Source of the DNA: an uncultured Pelagibacteraceae bacterium | GTDB taxonomy: Bacteria > Pseudomonadota > Alphaproteobacteria > Pelagibacterales > Pelagibacteraceae | Reading direction: 5' to 3' | NCBI GenBank assembly: GCA_902598485.1 | Contig: CACKBU010000002.1 | Span: forward strand, 50,933-114,932 | DNA: 64,000 nucleotides | Part shown: positions 26,930 through 36,635 of the stretch, one piece after another | Numbering within the stretch: position 1 is the stretch's first letter | Layout: each line of letters begins with the position of its first letter | Notes under the pieces: model-generated | Seen by the model: the letters and a program-made list of their open reading frames with translations, nothing else | What the model was told of the DNA's origin: nothing | Database searches by the model: none | Made by a program: the position numbers and the translations under genes

Positions 26930-27711
26930 ATAATATTAATAAAAATCTTGTTTTTATTAGCAAATTTAATGCATTCAACTTTATCTAAAAAAATATTTTT
27001 TTTAGATTGTAAAACAACACCCCTTAATCCATATTTTTTAATATCTTTAAAAGTTTGTAAACCAATTGTTGGTAAATCCATTCTTAAATCCTGTTTCTTT
27101 TTTGGGAGTTTTATTAGAATTCCATCTGAATTTTTTTTTAATTTTGATAGCATTTTTTTTGTTCCTTCTCTTCCTTCTTTAGCTAAAATTTTACCTTCTT
27201 TAACAACTAGAGCTTGGACATGGTCTAAACTTTTTGTTTTATTAAAATAAGCTTTTCCTTTTTTTATAGAAATACGTTCTTGTTTATTAGGTTTTAATTT
27301 ACTGTAATTTCCTTTCTTTAAGGAAAGCTCTGGATTAAAAAATATTGAGCTAATAACTTTAATTTGTTCGTTTTTTAAGATTTTTATTATTGATTTTATA
27401 ATAGCAGCATCCCCTATTTTAGCTGCTCTGATTACACTAGGCATATAATAAATTCCTTTAAAGTCTAATCTTAAAGAAGAAAAATTAGGCTTAGCAATCT
27501 TTCCTGCAAATAAAACTTTTTTACATTTTTTTTGTTTAATTAAGTTAATAATTGATCCAAATTTTCCAATACTAATTCTGAAAGAATTTTTATCCTTTTG
27601 AAATTTATTATTTTTTGAAAAGTCGATTATAAAATATTTTTTTTTTAATTTTTTTATTTTACTAAGAACTATATCTGAAAAATCAGTATCACCTAAAAAT
27701 AAACCTATCAT
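26926..27711 (-). CDS. lpxI: UDP-2,3-diacylglucosamine diphosphatase LpxI
   Basis: DUF1009-family enzyme that hydrolyses UDP-2,3-diacylglucosamine to lipid X, replacing LpxH in alphaproteobacteria; 261 residues. It begins IGLFLGDTDFSDIVLSKIK and has KVLFAGKIAKPNF near residue 64, a DAAIIKSIIKIL block, DHVQALVVKEGKILAKEGREGTKKML and the C-terminal MDLPTIGLQTFKDIKKYGLRGVVLQ. Its place between lpxA (1-nt gap) and lpxB (4-nt overlap) strongly supports the function. Confidence 0.94.
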   Translation of the reverse strand: MIGLFLGDTDFSDIVLSKIKKLKKKYFIIDFSKNNKFQKDKNSFRISIGKFGSIINLIKQKKCKKVLFAGKIAKPNFSSLRLDFKGIYYMPSVIRAAKIGDAAIIKSIIKILKNEQIKVISSIFFNPELSLKKGNYSKLKPNKQERISIKKGKAYFNKTKSLDHVQALVVKEGKILAKEGREGTKKMLSKLKKNSDGILIKLPKKKQDLRMDLPTIGLQTFKDIKKYGLRGVVLQSKKNIFLDKVECIKFANKNKIFINII

Positions 27712-27712
27712 C

Positions 27713-28495
27713 TTATTTTGAAAACGGAGTACAAATCGGTCTTTTTTTGTCTTTCGCTATAAATCCAATAATTTCTGCTACTAATTCATTTTCCTTAAAT
27801 TCATTTGATAAATTGCTTAAATTTTCTGTCAAATTTTCACTTTTAAAAATCTCTTTATAAGCATCACTCAAAATCATTATTTCTTTATTTGGAATATTTT
27901 TTCTCCTTAAACCAATTAAATTCAATCCTTGCAATATACTTCTATTTCCATGAGCTATACCGTAAGGTATTACATCTCTTACTACACCACACATACCACC
28001 AATCATTGCACCCCTTCCAACTCTAGTAAATTGTTGAACAGCTGAGTTTCCACCAACAATAGCATAATCATCAACATGTGCATGACCACCAAGAGGTACA
28101 TTGTTAGCCAATATTACATTATTTCCAACCAAACAATCATGAGCAACATGAGCTGAAACCATGAATAAACAATTGCTACCTATTTTTGTTAAACCACCAC
28201 CACCTTTGGTTCCTGGATTCAAAGTTACATATTCTCTTATTTTATTACTATCACCTATTTCTAAATTTGTTTTTTCACCTCCATATTTTAAATCTTGTGG
28301 ATCATTACCTATAGAAGCAAAAGGATAAATTTTATTATTTTTTCCAATTTTAGTATAACCAGAAATATTTACATGAGATTGTATTTCAGTATTCTCACCT
28401 ATCTCTACATTTGGTCCTATAACTGTATAAGGTCCAATTTTAACATTTTCTGAAATTTTTGCCTTTGAGTCTATGATTGCTGTTTTATGTATCAT
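27713..28495 (-). CDS. lpxA: UDP-N-acetylglucosamine acyltransferase LpxA
   Basis: First lipid A enzyme: transfers a 3-hydroxyacyl chain from acyl carrier protein to UDP-GlcNAc; 260 residues. The N-terminal two thirds is a left-handed beta-helix of hexapeptide repeats ([20 protein letters not shown] onward), and the catalytic histidine region is [15 protein letters not shown] near residue 120. The [25 protein letters not shown] block separates it from LpxD. It overlaps lpxD by 4 nt. Confidence 0.96.
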   Translation of the reverse strand: MIHKTAIIDSKAKISENVKIGPYTVIGPNVEIGENTEIQSHVNISGYTKIGKNNKIYPFASIGNDPQDLKYGGEKTNLEIGDSNKIREYVTLNPGTKGGGGLTKIGSNCLFMVSAHVAHDCLVGNNVILANNVPLGGHAHVDDYAIVGGNSAVQQFTRVGRGAMIGGMCGVVRDVIPYGIAHGNRSILQGLNLIGLRRKNIPNKEIMILSDAYKEIFKSENLTENLSNLSNEFKENELVAEIIGFIAKDKKRPICTPFSK

Positions 28496-29472
28496 CTATT
28501 TTCTTTTAAAAAATCTCTAAAGTTTTTTGCTGGATAACCCATAACTTTTGAATTATCTGGGATGTCTTTTATCACTCCACTTCCCCCACCTATTTCAACA
28601 TTATTTCCAATTTTTAAGTGTCCAGATATACCTGCTTGACCACCAATTTTAACATTTTCACCTAATACCGAACTACCTGCAATTCCAACTTGTCCAGCTA
28701 TTATTGAGTTTTTTCCTATTTTAACATTGTGAGCTATATGAATTTGATTATCGAGATAAGTATTTTTACCAATAACTGTGTTAGACATTGATCCCCTGTC
28801 TATCGTTGAGCCACAGCCAATTTCGCAGTTATCTTCAATCACGACTATTCCAATATGAGGGTATCTTAAATTATTGTCTTTGTTTGGGAAAAAACCAAAT
28901 CCATGTTTACCAATTACACAATTATCTAAAATTTTTATATTATTTTGAATTAAACAATTTCTAATTATTACATTCGAACCTATGGAGCAGTTGGAACCTA
29001 TTTTCACATTTTTTTCAATTATTGAATTATGTCCAATTGAACAATTTTCACCAATTGAAACATTTTCACCAATTAAAACATTTTTACCAAATTGGACTCT
29101 ATTTTTATGGACAGTCTCATCAATTAATTTGGCTGTATTATCAAATTTATCATCGACAGAAGAAGGGTAAAATTTTGCAGTTAATAATGAAATAGAAAAT
29201 AGTACATTTTCAACAATTAATGGAACACATTTTTTTGGTAAATCATTTTTTAAACTATCATAAGTTAAACAAAATGATGCTTTGGTCTTATTAGCAGCAT
29301 CTTTGTATTTTTTTGAATGATAAAAAGTTATCTCATTCTTGTTAGAACTAATTAAATCCTTAATATCCAAAACTTCTATATCATGTTGGAATTTTGCATT
29401 TTCTAATTTTATTATTTTTAATAACTCTGAAAATCTAAAAGGTCCACAATTCTTAAAAAAAGGATTAATCAT
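28492..29472 (-). CDS. lpxD: UDP-3-O-(3-hydroxyacyl)glucosamine N-acyltransferase LpxD
   Basis: Adds the second hydroxyacyl chain in lipid A synthesis, 326 residues. An N-terminal uridine-binding domain (residues 1-100) is followed by a long hexapeptide-repeat beta-helix ([16 protein letters not shown] onward) with the catalytic histidine in [12 protein letters not shown] near residue 243. It is separated from fabZ by 52 nt, an unusually long gap for this block, holding a small hairpin (TGCTTT/AAAGCA, 29476-29492) and a 12-bp palindrome at 29509-29520. Confidence 0.96.
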   Translation of the reverse strand: MINPFFKNCGPFRFSELLKIIKLENAKFQHDIEVLDIKDLISSNKNEITFYHSKKYKDAANKTKASFCLTYDSLKNDLPKKCVPLIVENVLFSISLLTAKFYPSSVDDKFDNTAKLIDETVHKNRVQFGKNVLIGENVSIGENCSIGHNSIIEKNVKIGSNCSIGSNVIIRNCLIQNNIKILDNCVIGKHGFGFFPNKDNNLRYPHIGIVVIEDNCEIGCGSTIDRGSMSNTVIGKNTYLDNQIHIAHNVKIGKNSIIAGQVGIAGSSVLGENVKIGGQAGISGHLKIGNNVEIGGGSGVIKDIPDNSKVMGYPAKNFRDFLKENR

Positions 29473-29524
29473 CAGTGCTTTTTATCAAAGCAATTAAATA
29501 GAGGTTATCAATAATTATTGCTAT

Positions 29525-29971
29525 TTATTTCCTGTCAACAATAGTAGCTGACCATATAGCATCTGCCATCTTTTTATCATCAACAAAGGCCTCTCCTTTG
29601 TATTTCCAAACCTTGCCATGCGATCTAATAGCCTCAATATTTAGAATCAAATCACAATCTGGAATAACAGGATTTCTAAATCGAGCTTTTTCAACACCCA
29701 TCAAAAAAACTAACTTGTTTTCGTATGTAGATTTATCTAAACCACTAGCAGTCAATGCGGCGGCGGCCTGTCCAAAAGACTCAACAATCAATACACCAGG
29801 CATTACTGGATTTCCAGGGAAATGACCTTGAACAAAAAAACTGTCGTTTCTTACCTTGATAAGTGCAGTAGCGGAATGAAGTTTTTTAATATTATATATT
29901 TCATCGACAAGAAGCATAGGTTCTCTGTGAGGAAGTAAATTTCTTATCTGATCTTTATTTAATTTATCCAT
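29525..29971 (-). CDS. fabZ: 3-hydroxyacyl-ACP dehydratase FabZ
   Basis: Dehydrates beta-hydroxyacyl-ACP in fatty-acid elongation, competing with LpxA and LpxD for the same substrate pool; 148 residues, hot-dog fold. The N-terminal IRNLLPHREPMLLVDEI block is typical, and the catalytic His lies in GHFPGNPVMPGVLIVES near residue 50. It overlaps the OmpH-like gene by 8 nt. The placement among lpx genes is conserved in gram-negative bacteria. Confidence 0.97.
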   Translation of the reverse strand: MDKLNKDQIRNLLPHREPMLLVDEIYNIKKLHSATALIKVRNDSFFVQGHFPGNPVMPGVLIVESFGQAAAALTASGLDKSTYENKLVFLMGVEKARFRNPVIPDCDLILNIEAIRSHGKVWKYKGEAFVDDKKMADAIWSATIVDRK

Positions 29972-30485
29972 TATTTGAAAATTTATTATTTATAGCTTTA
30001 ATTATATCGTTTGTAATATCTTTATTTTGATTACCAATAAAAATTTGGTTTTTTTCTAAAATTAAATCAATTGAATTGCTTTTCATATAGTCTTGTATCA
30101 ATGGATTTATTTTTTTTAAAAAATTCTTAAGTTCAATATCTTTTTTTTTTTTAAATTCATTAAGTAAATCATTTTTTTCTTTTTTAAATTTTGCCACTTC
30201 TTGATTAAATAGATTAATATCTTTTTCTAATTGATCTTTTGATACTATATTTTTTGTTTTATTAATTTCTTCTTTTTTTTCTTTAATAATTTTTTCTTTT
30301 TTACTTAATAAATCTATATTATTTTTGTTTATTTTTTCTAAATCATTATAAATACTTTTGCCCAAACTTGAATTATTAAGTACATAGTCAATGTCGATAA
30401 ATACAATATTTTCAGCTGCAATTGATGAAGAAAAGTTTAAAATGGTTAGAATAAAAACTAAAATAAATTTTTTTAAAAAAAACAT
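29964..30485 (-). CDS. skp: OmpH/Skp-family periplasmic chaperone
   Basis: Periplasmic chaperone for outer-membrane proteins, 173 residues. A signal peptide (residues 1-24, ending SSSIAA) is followed by an IDIDYVLNNSSLGKSI motif, a very lysine-rich coiled-coil (about residues 45-135) and a C-terminal IDLILEKNQIFI strand, the OmpH pattern. It lies between bamA (1-nt overlap) and fabZ (8-nt overlap), as in most proteobacteria. Sequence identity is low outside the termini, so the call leans on architecture and position. Confidence 0.88.
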   Translation of the reverse strand: MFFLKKFILVFILTILNFSSSIAAENIVFIDIDYVLNNSSLGKSIYNDLEKINKNNIDLLSKKEKIIKEKKEEINKTKNIVSKDQLEKDINLFNQEVAKFKKEKNDLLNEFKKKKDIELKNFLKKINPLIQDYMKSNSIDLILEKNQIFIGNQNKDITNDIIKAINNKFSNNG

Positions 30486-32731
30486 TAAAATGATGTTCCA
30501 AGATTAAATCTAAAAGTTTCTGTTTTATCTGTAGAGCTCTTGGATATTGGTTGAGCAAAAGAAAAATTTAGAGGTCCAACTGGTGTAAACCAATCTATGC
30601 CCAATCCTATTGAGCTTCTAATTTCGCTTGACTCATCTAAGGACTTGTCATCTACTCCCCATAAATTAGCTACATCTATAAATGTAGAAATATCTATATT
30701 TTGTGAGTTAGGTAAAATTTGAGGAAGTGTGCTATTAAAATTAACAATAGCATAATAATTTCCACCGATAAAATCATCTCCATCTTTTGGTCCTACGCTT
30801 CCGTTCACAAAACCACGTAATTTTTTTTGTGGTATATATAATCGTTCTGATAATTTTATATCATCACCAGTAATTGAATTGGCAGCTTTGAGCGAAAATC
30901 CAATAGATGAAACATTGTTTTCATATAATTCTGAAAAAACTTTATAGTTATAAAAGTTAGTCAATGTATTAGTGTCGCTTACTAGAGGTAAATTGGCTGA
31001 ATAATAACTTCTAAAACCTTCGGAAGTTTTGAATTTTTGATTCCTTCTATCATAATCAAAATTGAAATTTAGATATGTATCAAAGTAACTTCCTTCTTGT
31101 TTTTTTTGCCTTGCGGAGGCTGTTGAATCTGTTTTTATATCTTCAAAAAATGAAGAAGTTTCGAGACCTAATCTGACATCTTTTAAAAATTCAAAATTTG
31201 TTCCAATTGAACCTCCAACTTTTTTTGATTTATAGCCAAATGCACCTAATTTATCAATTTCATTAGCTTCAATTCCATAATTAACTGATTTGCTTGTATC
31301 ATTAAAATTTGGATCTCTTACTTTAAATGTGCCTGTAACTCTGTCAGAGCCTAAAGATAAATTACTCTCAATTTTTAATCCTTTACCCAAGTAGTTATTT
31401 TCTTTTATTCCTATTTCGAAAAGTTCTCCATTGGTTCCAACTCCTGCACCAGCCATGATTTCTCCAGTTGGTTTTTCTTCAACAGTTATATTAATTACTT
31501 TTGAATTTTCATCTTGACCCTCAATAATTTCAGAATTAACACTTCTAAAAAAGTCTAGTGATTTAATTTCATTTATAGACTTATTCGATAAAATTTCATT
31601 AAAGGGGTCTCCTTCATCAATAAACAGTTGATTTCTAATTACGCTTTCTCTTGTAATATTGTTTCCAAATATATTAATTTTTTCCACATAAAATTTTTCT
31701 GTCTCATCTATTTTGAAGTTTAAATTAATTTTATTGTCAAGAATATCTTCTTCCACTCTCGCCCTGATGTTTTGATACTGTTCTTTAATAGCAATACTGT
31801 CAATTTCATTAATAATTTCTTGAACTGCATTTATTGAGTATGGTTCATTTTTAATTTCTTTAAATATTTTATTTAAGGTTTCAAAGTTTGATTTCTCATA
31901 ATCTATGGGCAATTCTAATTTTAAATCGCCAAAATAAAATTTTTTGTTACTATTAATATTAAAAACAAGCTCAAACTGATTATCTTCCATCAATCTCGCA
32001 AATGATGAATTTATTTCAACATCATAAAAACCCTTATTCAAATAAAAATTCTTTAATAATCTTTTGTCAAAATTTATTAAATTTTCATTTAAATATTTTT
32101 TACCAGAAACTATTTTCCAAAATTTATATTCTTCACTTACAATTAAATTTCTTAATTTTCTGTCTTTATAAATTTTGTCACCAACAAAAGATATTTTTTT
32201 AATTTTAGCTTTATCACCTAAATCAATTTCAAAAACTAAATCGATTTTATTATTACCTAGTTCTAAAATTGCAACTTCTACTTTGGAAAAATAATAACCC
32301 GTATCTTTTAAAGATGATATAATACTGTCTCTATCTTGTTTGAGCAAAATTTGACTGAATGATGATCTTGATTTTAATTTTAAGTTTTGTGTTAACTTCT
32401 CTTTTAAGGTTTTAGATTTTATACCATTATACACAATATTTTCTATTAAAGGATTTTCTTCTACTAATATTAAAAGTGCATTTTTTTCGAGTCTTACTGA
32501 TACATCCTTAAAAAAATTAGTTCCATATAAATTTTTAAGTACAATATTTAAACTGTTCTCATTTAAATTATCCCCTAATTGAACCTTTGTGAACATGATA
32601 ATGGTTTCATTTGCAATTCTCTTATTTCCTTTAATTTCAATTTTATTTACAATTTCTGCTATAGTGTAAGAAATCGTGAAAAACAAAATCAAGAAAATAT
32701 TTAATAACAAAGAAAGAGGTTTTTTTAACAT
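30485..32731 (-). CDS. bamA: Outer-membrane protein assembly factor BamA
   Basis: Essential outer-membrane insertase, 748 residues from the ATG at 32731 (MLKKPLSLLL). An upstream in-frame ATG at 32749 would add six residues and overlap dxr by 17 nt; neither has a clear ribosome-binding site. The signal peptide covers about residues 1-25, five POTRA domains reach about residue 410, and the rest is a beta-barrel (KIESNLSLGSDRV onward) with IDWFTPVGPLNFSFAQPI near the end and a C-terminal phenylalanine. The membrane protease gene rseP, usual between dxr and bamA, is absent. Confidence 0.95.
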   Translation of the reverse strand: MLKKPLSLLLNIFLILFFTISYTIAEIVNKIEIKGNKRIANETIIMFTKVQLGDNLNENSLNIVLKNLYGTNFFKDVSVRLEKNALLILVEENPLIENIVYNGIKSKTLKEKLTQNLKLKSRSSFSQILLKQDRDSIISSLKDTGYYFSKVEVAILELGNNKIDLVFEIDLGDKAKIKKISFVGDKIYKDRKLRNLIVSEEYKFWKIVSGKKYLNENLINFDKRLLKNFYLNKGFYDVEINSSFARLMEDNQFELVFNINSNKKFYFGDLKLELPIDYEKSNFETLNKIFKEIKNEPYSINAVQEIINEIDSIAIKEQYQNIRARVEEDILDNKINLNFKIDETEKFYVEKINIFGNNITRESVIRNQLFIDEGDPFNEILSNKSINEIKSLDFFRSVNSEIIEGQDENSKVINITVEEKPTGEIMAGAGVGTNGELFEIGIKENNYLGKGLKIESNLSLGSDRVTGTFKVRDPNFNDTSKSVNYGIEANEIDKLGAFGYKSKKVGGSIGTNFEFLKDVRLGLETSSFFEDIKTDSTASARQKKQEGSYFDTYLNFNFDYDRRNQKFKTSEGFRSYYSANLPLVSDTNTLTNFYNYKVFSELYENNVSSIGFSLKAANSITGDDIKLSERLYIPQKKLRGFVNGSVGPKDGDDFIGGNYYAIVNFNSTLPQILPNSQNIDISTFIDVANLWGVDDKSLDESSEIRSSIGLGIDWFTPVGPLNFSFAQPISKSSTDKTETFRFNLGTSF

Positions 32732-32732
32732 T

Positions 32733-33902
32733 TTAAGATTTATATACATTTTTGTATATTTTTAAACGAACATAATCATTTAATTTAATAATTTCTTTAA
32801 TATTTCTTGGTGATATTTTTTTAAATTTAGTAAATTCATGTTTTTTAATAAGTGAAAATAGTTTTTTTTGAATATCTATAAATTTGATTTTATTCTCTAA
32901 AAAAAGTTGAACAAGAACATCATTTGCTGAAACAATAACAGTCTCAAATAAGGAATGTTTCTTTGGTAGTAATTTTAATAATTTGACCATGGGATATCTT
33001 CCATAATTTACTTTTTCTAAATTTAAGTTGTTTAATTTTTGAAGATTTATCTTATTTGATTTAATTTTATTTAAAAAATCTGAATTCAAAGTATTAAATA
33101 TAGGAATTTCCATTGTTGTCTCATGTGCAATTATTTTGATCATTCCATTATAAAATTTTAATAGAGCATGAACGTATGATTTTGAATGAATTACAATTTC
33201 AATATTATCATAATTTAAATTAAAAATATTTTTTGCCTCTATTACTTCATAGACTTTATTTATCATTGTAGCAGAATCGATACTTATTTTTTTTCCCATT
33301 TTCCAATTAGGGTGTTTTAAGGCTTGTGAGACACTAAGATTTCGAAATTTATTTAGTGGGGTTTTGTAAAATGGACCGCCAGATGCAGTAATATAAATCT
33401 TCTCAAGATTTTTTGTATTTAAATTATTTAATCCATACCACAACGAAAAATGTTCAGAATCCACAGGTATAAACGTGGTTTTGTTTTTTTTTAATTCATT
33501 ATCAATTAAATTCCATCCACATACAATTGACTCTTTGTTTGCTATAGCTATTTTTTTTGTAAATTTAATTATTTTTATTGTGGGATACAAACCATCTATA
33601 CCAACTATAGAACTCATTACATAATCAATTTTTTTTTTAAAAATTTTATTCAATTCTTTAAAAGACTTATAGAGATTAATCTTTGTTCCAAAGTTTTTTT
33701 TATTAAAATTCTCATAGCTCTTAGAGTTTGTTATAATTAAATTTTTTACATTAAATTTTTTTGCCTGATTAAAGAGGGTTTTATAATCTTTATGAGCTGT
33801 CAAAAGGACTATTTCATAATTTTTTTTGTCCTTTTCAATAATACTTAACAATATTTTGCCTATTGAACCAGTAGAACCAAGAATTGCAATTTTTTTTCTC
33901 AT
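32733..33902 (-). CDS. dxr: 1-deoxy-D-xylulose 5-phosphate reductoisomerase
   Basis: Second enzyme of the non-mevalonate isoprenoid pathway; makes 2-C-methyl-D-erythritol 4-phosphate. I choose the ATG at 33902 (MRKKIAILGSTGSIG, 389 residues), which overlaps the cdsA stop in an ATGA junction, over an upstream in-frame start at 33926. Motifs are the NADPH-binding ILGSTGSIG, IANKESIVCGW, PVDSEHFSLW, the ASGGPF loop and NWKMGKKISIDSATM. It complements ispDF at 9854-10954. Confidence 0.95.
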   Translation of the reverse strand: MRKKIAILGSTGSIGKILLSIIEKDKKNYEIVLLTAHKDYKTLFNQAKKFNVKNLIITNSKSYENFNKKNFGTKINLYKSFKELNKIFKKKIDYVMSSIVGIDGLYPTIKIIKFTKKIAIANKESIVCGWNLIDNELKKNKTTFIPVDSEHFSLWYGLNNLNTKNLEKIYITASGGPFYKTPLNKFRNLSVSQALKHPNWKMGKKISIDSATMINKVYEVIEAKNIFNLNYDNIEIVIHSKSYVHALLKFYNGMIKIIAHETTMEIPIFNTLNSDFLNKIKSNKINLQKLNNLNLEKVNYGRYPMVKLLKLLPKKHSLFETVIVSANDVLVQLFLENKIKFIDIQKKLFSLIKKHEFTKFKKISPRNIKEIIKLNDYVRLKIYKNVYKS

Positions 33903-34564
33903 GTAAAATAAATTAAAAACTCCCAAATCATTATTCCAATTGGAATTGCTATAAGCATTCCATCAATTCTATCCAATAATCCACCATGACCAGGTAGAAT
34001 ATTTCCGGTATCTTTAACTTTTGCTTTTCGTTTTAAAAATGAGATAAACAAATCACCTAATTGACAAAAAAAAGATACAAAAATAGATATAAAAATTAAG
34101 TGATATAAATTTGGGAAATAATCATTTAACAAAAAATAAAAAAATGGTGCTAAAAGTAATGATAATATAAATGATCCTACCGAACCTGAAATTGTTTTAT
34201 TTGGACTTATATTTGTTAATTTTTTGCCCTTAAAAATTTTTCCAAATAATAATCCACCTATATCTGAAAAAATACACACAAAAAATAAATATAAAATACT
34301 TACTTTAAAATTTTCTTCCATTATTCCTAAATATATAAGTAAAGAAAAAATTATTAGATAAAACAAACTTAATAAGTTAATCAATATTAAATAAATTTCA
34401 TTTTTAAAAATTTTATTAATTAATCCTTTGAACTCAATCCAAGAAATAAAAGACAAAATTATTAACGAAATAATTAACACATATGAATAATAAAATGAAA
34501 AACCCAATAAAAATATAAGTGGAATAGATGTAGTAATTCTTTTTGATAAATCTTTTGAGATCAT
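33899..34564 (-). CDS. cdsA: Phosphatidate cytidylyltransferase CdsA
   Basis: Inner-membrane enzyme making CDP-diacylglycerol from phosphatidate and CTP, 221 residues, with about six to seven hydrophobic helices. The C-terminal signature is visible as SQLGDLFISFLKRKAKVKD followed by LPGHGGLLDRIDGML. It is somewhat shorter than the enterobacterial protein, mainly at the N-terminus. It overlaps uppS and dxr by 4 nt each. Confidence 0.95.
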   Translation of the reverse strand: MISKDLSKRITTSIPLIFLLGFSFYYSYVLIISLIILSFISWIEFKGLINKIFKNEIYLILINLLSLFYLIIFSLLIYLGIMEENFKVSILYLFFVCIFSDIGGLLFGKIFKGKKLTNISPNKTISGSVGSFILSLLLAPFFYFLLNDYFPNLYHLIFISIFVSFFCQLGDLFISFLKRKAKVKDTGNILPGHGGLLDRIDGMLIAIPIGIMIWEFLIYFT

Positions 34565-35235
34565 ACATTTCCAAAATTTCTTTTAATTTTTTTATATTTT
34601 TTTATAATTCTATTATAATCTTCATGATTAAAGTCAGGCCATAATTTTTTTTCGAAAAAAATTTCAGAATACGCTACTTGCCAGAGTAAAAAATTACTCA
34701 ATCTTTGTGTATTACCTGTCCTTATTAATATATCTGGATCAGGAATATTTTTAGTTTGTAAATATTGTTTAAAATTTTTTTCAGTTAACGTTTTTTTACT
34801 TTTTTGTAATTTTTTAAATGCTTCAATCAACTCTAATTTTGACCCATAATTTAAGGCTAAATTAATTTGTAAAACATTATTTTTTTTTGTTTTTTTTTCA
34901 GATTTTACTAATAATTTGTTTAAATTAGATGAAAATTTTTTATTACCAATTATTTGAAGTTTAATTTTTTTTTTATGCAAACTTTCAATTTTATTTTTTA
35001 AAAAGTTTTCCAACAAAGAAAATAAATAATTAATTTCTTTTTTAGGTCTTTTCCAATTTTCAGTTGAAAAAGCAAAAAGTGTTAAATATTTAATATTATT
35101 TTTTATTGATTCTTTTATAACGACCTCAACTGTGTTCAAGCCTGCTCTATGGCCAGCATTTCTTGATTTTTTATGTTTTAATCCCCACCTTCCATTACCA
35201 TCCATTATGATGGCTACATGTCTAAGAGGGTTCAT
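34561..35235 (-). CDS. uppS: Undecaprenyl diphosphate synthase
   Basis: Cis-prenyltransferase making the C55 lipid carrier for peptidoglycan and lipopolysaccharide assembly, 224 residues. The N-terminal HVAIIMDGNGRW motif carries the catalytic aspartate D12; AGHRAG, FAFSTENWKRP, and the C-terminal DPDILIRTGNTQRLSNFLLWQ follow. The usual G-E pair after RTG is replaced by N-T, a small departure. It overlaps frr and cdsA by 4 nt each. Confidence 0.95.
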   Translation of the reverse strand: MNPLRHVAIIMDGNGRWGLKHKKSRNAGHRAGLNTVEVVIKESIKNNIKYLTLFAFSTENWKRPKKEINYLFSLLENFLKNKIESLHKKKIKLQIIGNKKFSSNLNKLLVKSEKKTKKNNVLQINLALNYGSKLELIEAFKKLQKSKKTLTEKNFKQYLQTKNIPDPDILIRTGNTQRLSNFLLWQVAYSEIFFEKKLWPDFNHEDYNRIIKKYKKIKRNFGNV

Positions 35236-35783
35236 ATAGTCATTATTTCTTTTTCTTTATTATAAACTTTATCATCTACTTTTTTTATGTGGTCATCAGT
35301 GATTATTTGTACTTTTTTTTCATGAGATTTTTCCTCATCTTCACCAATTTCTTTTGATTTCAAAAGTTTTTTTAGATCTTCGTTAGCCTCTCTGCGTATG
35401 TTTCTTATTGACACTTTACACTTCTCTCCAATTGATTTTATTAATTTTTTTAATTCTGATCTCCTTTCCTCATTAAGTTCTGGTATAGGTAATCTTATTA
35501 ATTGTCCGTCAATTTGTGGGTTTAAACCTAAATCTGATTTTTTTATTGCAGCATCAATTAAACTGACGTTATTATTATCCCATACTTGAATATTAATCAT
35601 CCTAGGTTCAGGTGTTGTAATGCTTCCAATTTGATTGATAGGCATTTGCTGTCCATAAACATCAACTTTTATCAAATCTAACATTGATGCATTTGCTCTA
35701 CCTGTTCTTAATGAAGATAACTCTTTGGTGAAAACCTCAATGGCTTTATCCATTTTAAGGCCGTAAGATTTCTCATCAAACAT
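35232..35783 (-). CDS. frr: Ribosome recycling factor
   Basis: Splits post-termination ribosomes together with EF-G, 183 residues. Typical motifs are ELSSLRTGRANASMLD, QIGSITTPEPRMINIQVWD, and RLPIPELNEERRSELKK, with a C-terminal three-helix bundle. It abuts tsf with no spacer. In most proteobacteria pyrH lies between tsf and frr; here it does not. Confidence 0.97.
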   Translation of the reverse strand: MFDEKSYGLKMDKAIEVFTKELSSLRTGRANASMLDLIKVDVYGQQMPINQIGSITTPEPRMINIQVWDNNNVSLIDAAIKKSDLGLNPQIDGQLIRLPIPELNEERRSELKKLIKSIGEKCKVSIRNIRREANEDLKKLLKSKEIGEDEEKSHEKKVQIITDDHIKKVDDKVYNKEKEIMTI

Positions 35784-36635
35784 TTACTCTCCAATCTTTA
35801 TTCTATAAAATTCTTTAATCTTTAAATCTGTTATAGAAAGTTCTTTTAATACATCTTTTACTTTTTTTTTTGGTTCCATTACCCAAGCTTGTGTTAAAAG
35901 AGCATTTTCCTCTTTAAACTTGTTCATCTTACCCAAGCTAATCTTTTTTGCAATATCTTCAGGTTTACCTGAATTTTTTAATTCCTCTGTAACTAGCTCT
36001 TGTTCTTTATCAATAATTGCTTGGTCAATGCTGCTTGACTCTAATGCTAATGGATTTGATGCTGCAATATGCATAGATAATTGTTTACTAAAAGTTTTCA
36101 CAGTATCTGAATTATCTTTGGTATCTAAAGAAACCATTACAGCTAATTTTGCTACATTATCTTTTACAACTGTATGAAGATAGTGATTGTTTACTCCATT
36201 GGAATTTTCAATTGTTTTGGATTTACCAATAGTAATTTTTTCACCAATTTTTGCTATCAAAGCAACTAAGTTATCATCAACAGACTGACCATTTTTCATT
36301 TTAGCTAACTTTAAGTTATCAATATTTGAATTATTTTCATGATTTAATTTACTTAACTCCTTAACAAAGTTTATAAAATCATCATTTTTGGCAACAAAGT
36401 CTGTCTCACAGTTTACTTCAATTACAGAAGTTTTGTTATCGTCAGCACTAACTACAACGACACCTTCTTTAGCGTCTCTAGACATTTTTTTTGAAGCTTT
36501 TGAAATTCCTTTTACTCTTAAAATTTCTATTGCCTTTTCTAAATCTCCATTGGATTCCTTTATTGCTAGATTACAATCTTTGAAACCAGCTCCAGTAGCC
36601 TCTCTTAGTTTTTTGACCAGTTCTATATCACTCAT
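35784..36635 (-). CDS. tsf: Elongation factor Ts
   Basis: Guanine-nucleotide exchange factor for EF-Tu, 283 residues. The N-terminal UBA-like region has [16 protein letters not shown] and [17 protein letters not shown]; the core has [15 protein letters not shown] near residue 75. It overlaps the rpsB stop by 1 nt and so shares the S2 leader control upstream of rpsB. Confidence 0.98.
   Translation of the reverse strand: MSDIELVKKLREATGAGFKDCNLAIKESNGDLEKAIEILRVKGISKASKKMSRDAKEGVVVVSADDNKTSVIEVNCETDFVAKNDDFINFVKELSKLNHENNSNIDNLKLAKMKNGQSVDDNLVALIAKIGEKITIGKSKTIENSNGVNNHYLHTVVKDNVAKLAVMVSLDTKDNSDTVKTFSKQLSMHIAASNPLALESSSIDQAIIDKEQELVTEELKNSGKPEDIAKKISLGKMNKFKEENALLTQAWVMEPKKKVKDVLKELSITDLKIKEFYRIKIGE

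Noticed and set aside
29473..29524. 52-nt lpxD-fabZ spacer as a small RNA or terminator
   Set aside because: The 6-bp hairpin is weak, lacks a convincing T tract after it on the coding strand, and the rest is AT-rich sequence without a second supporting signal.
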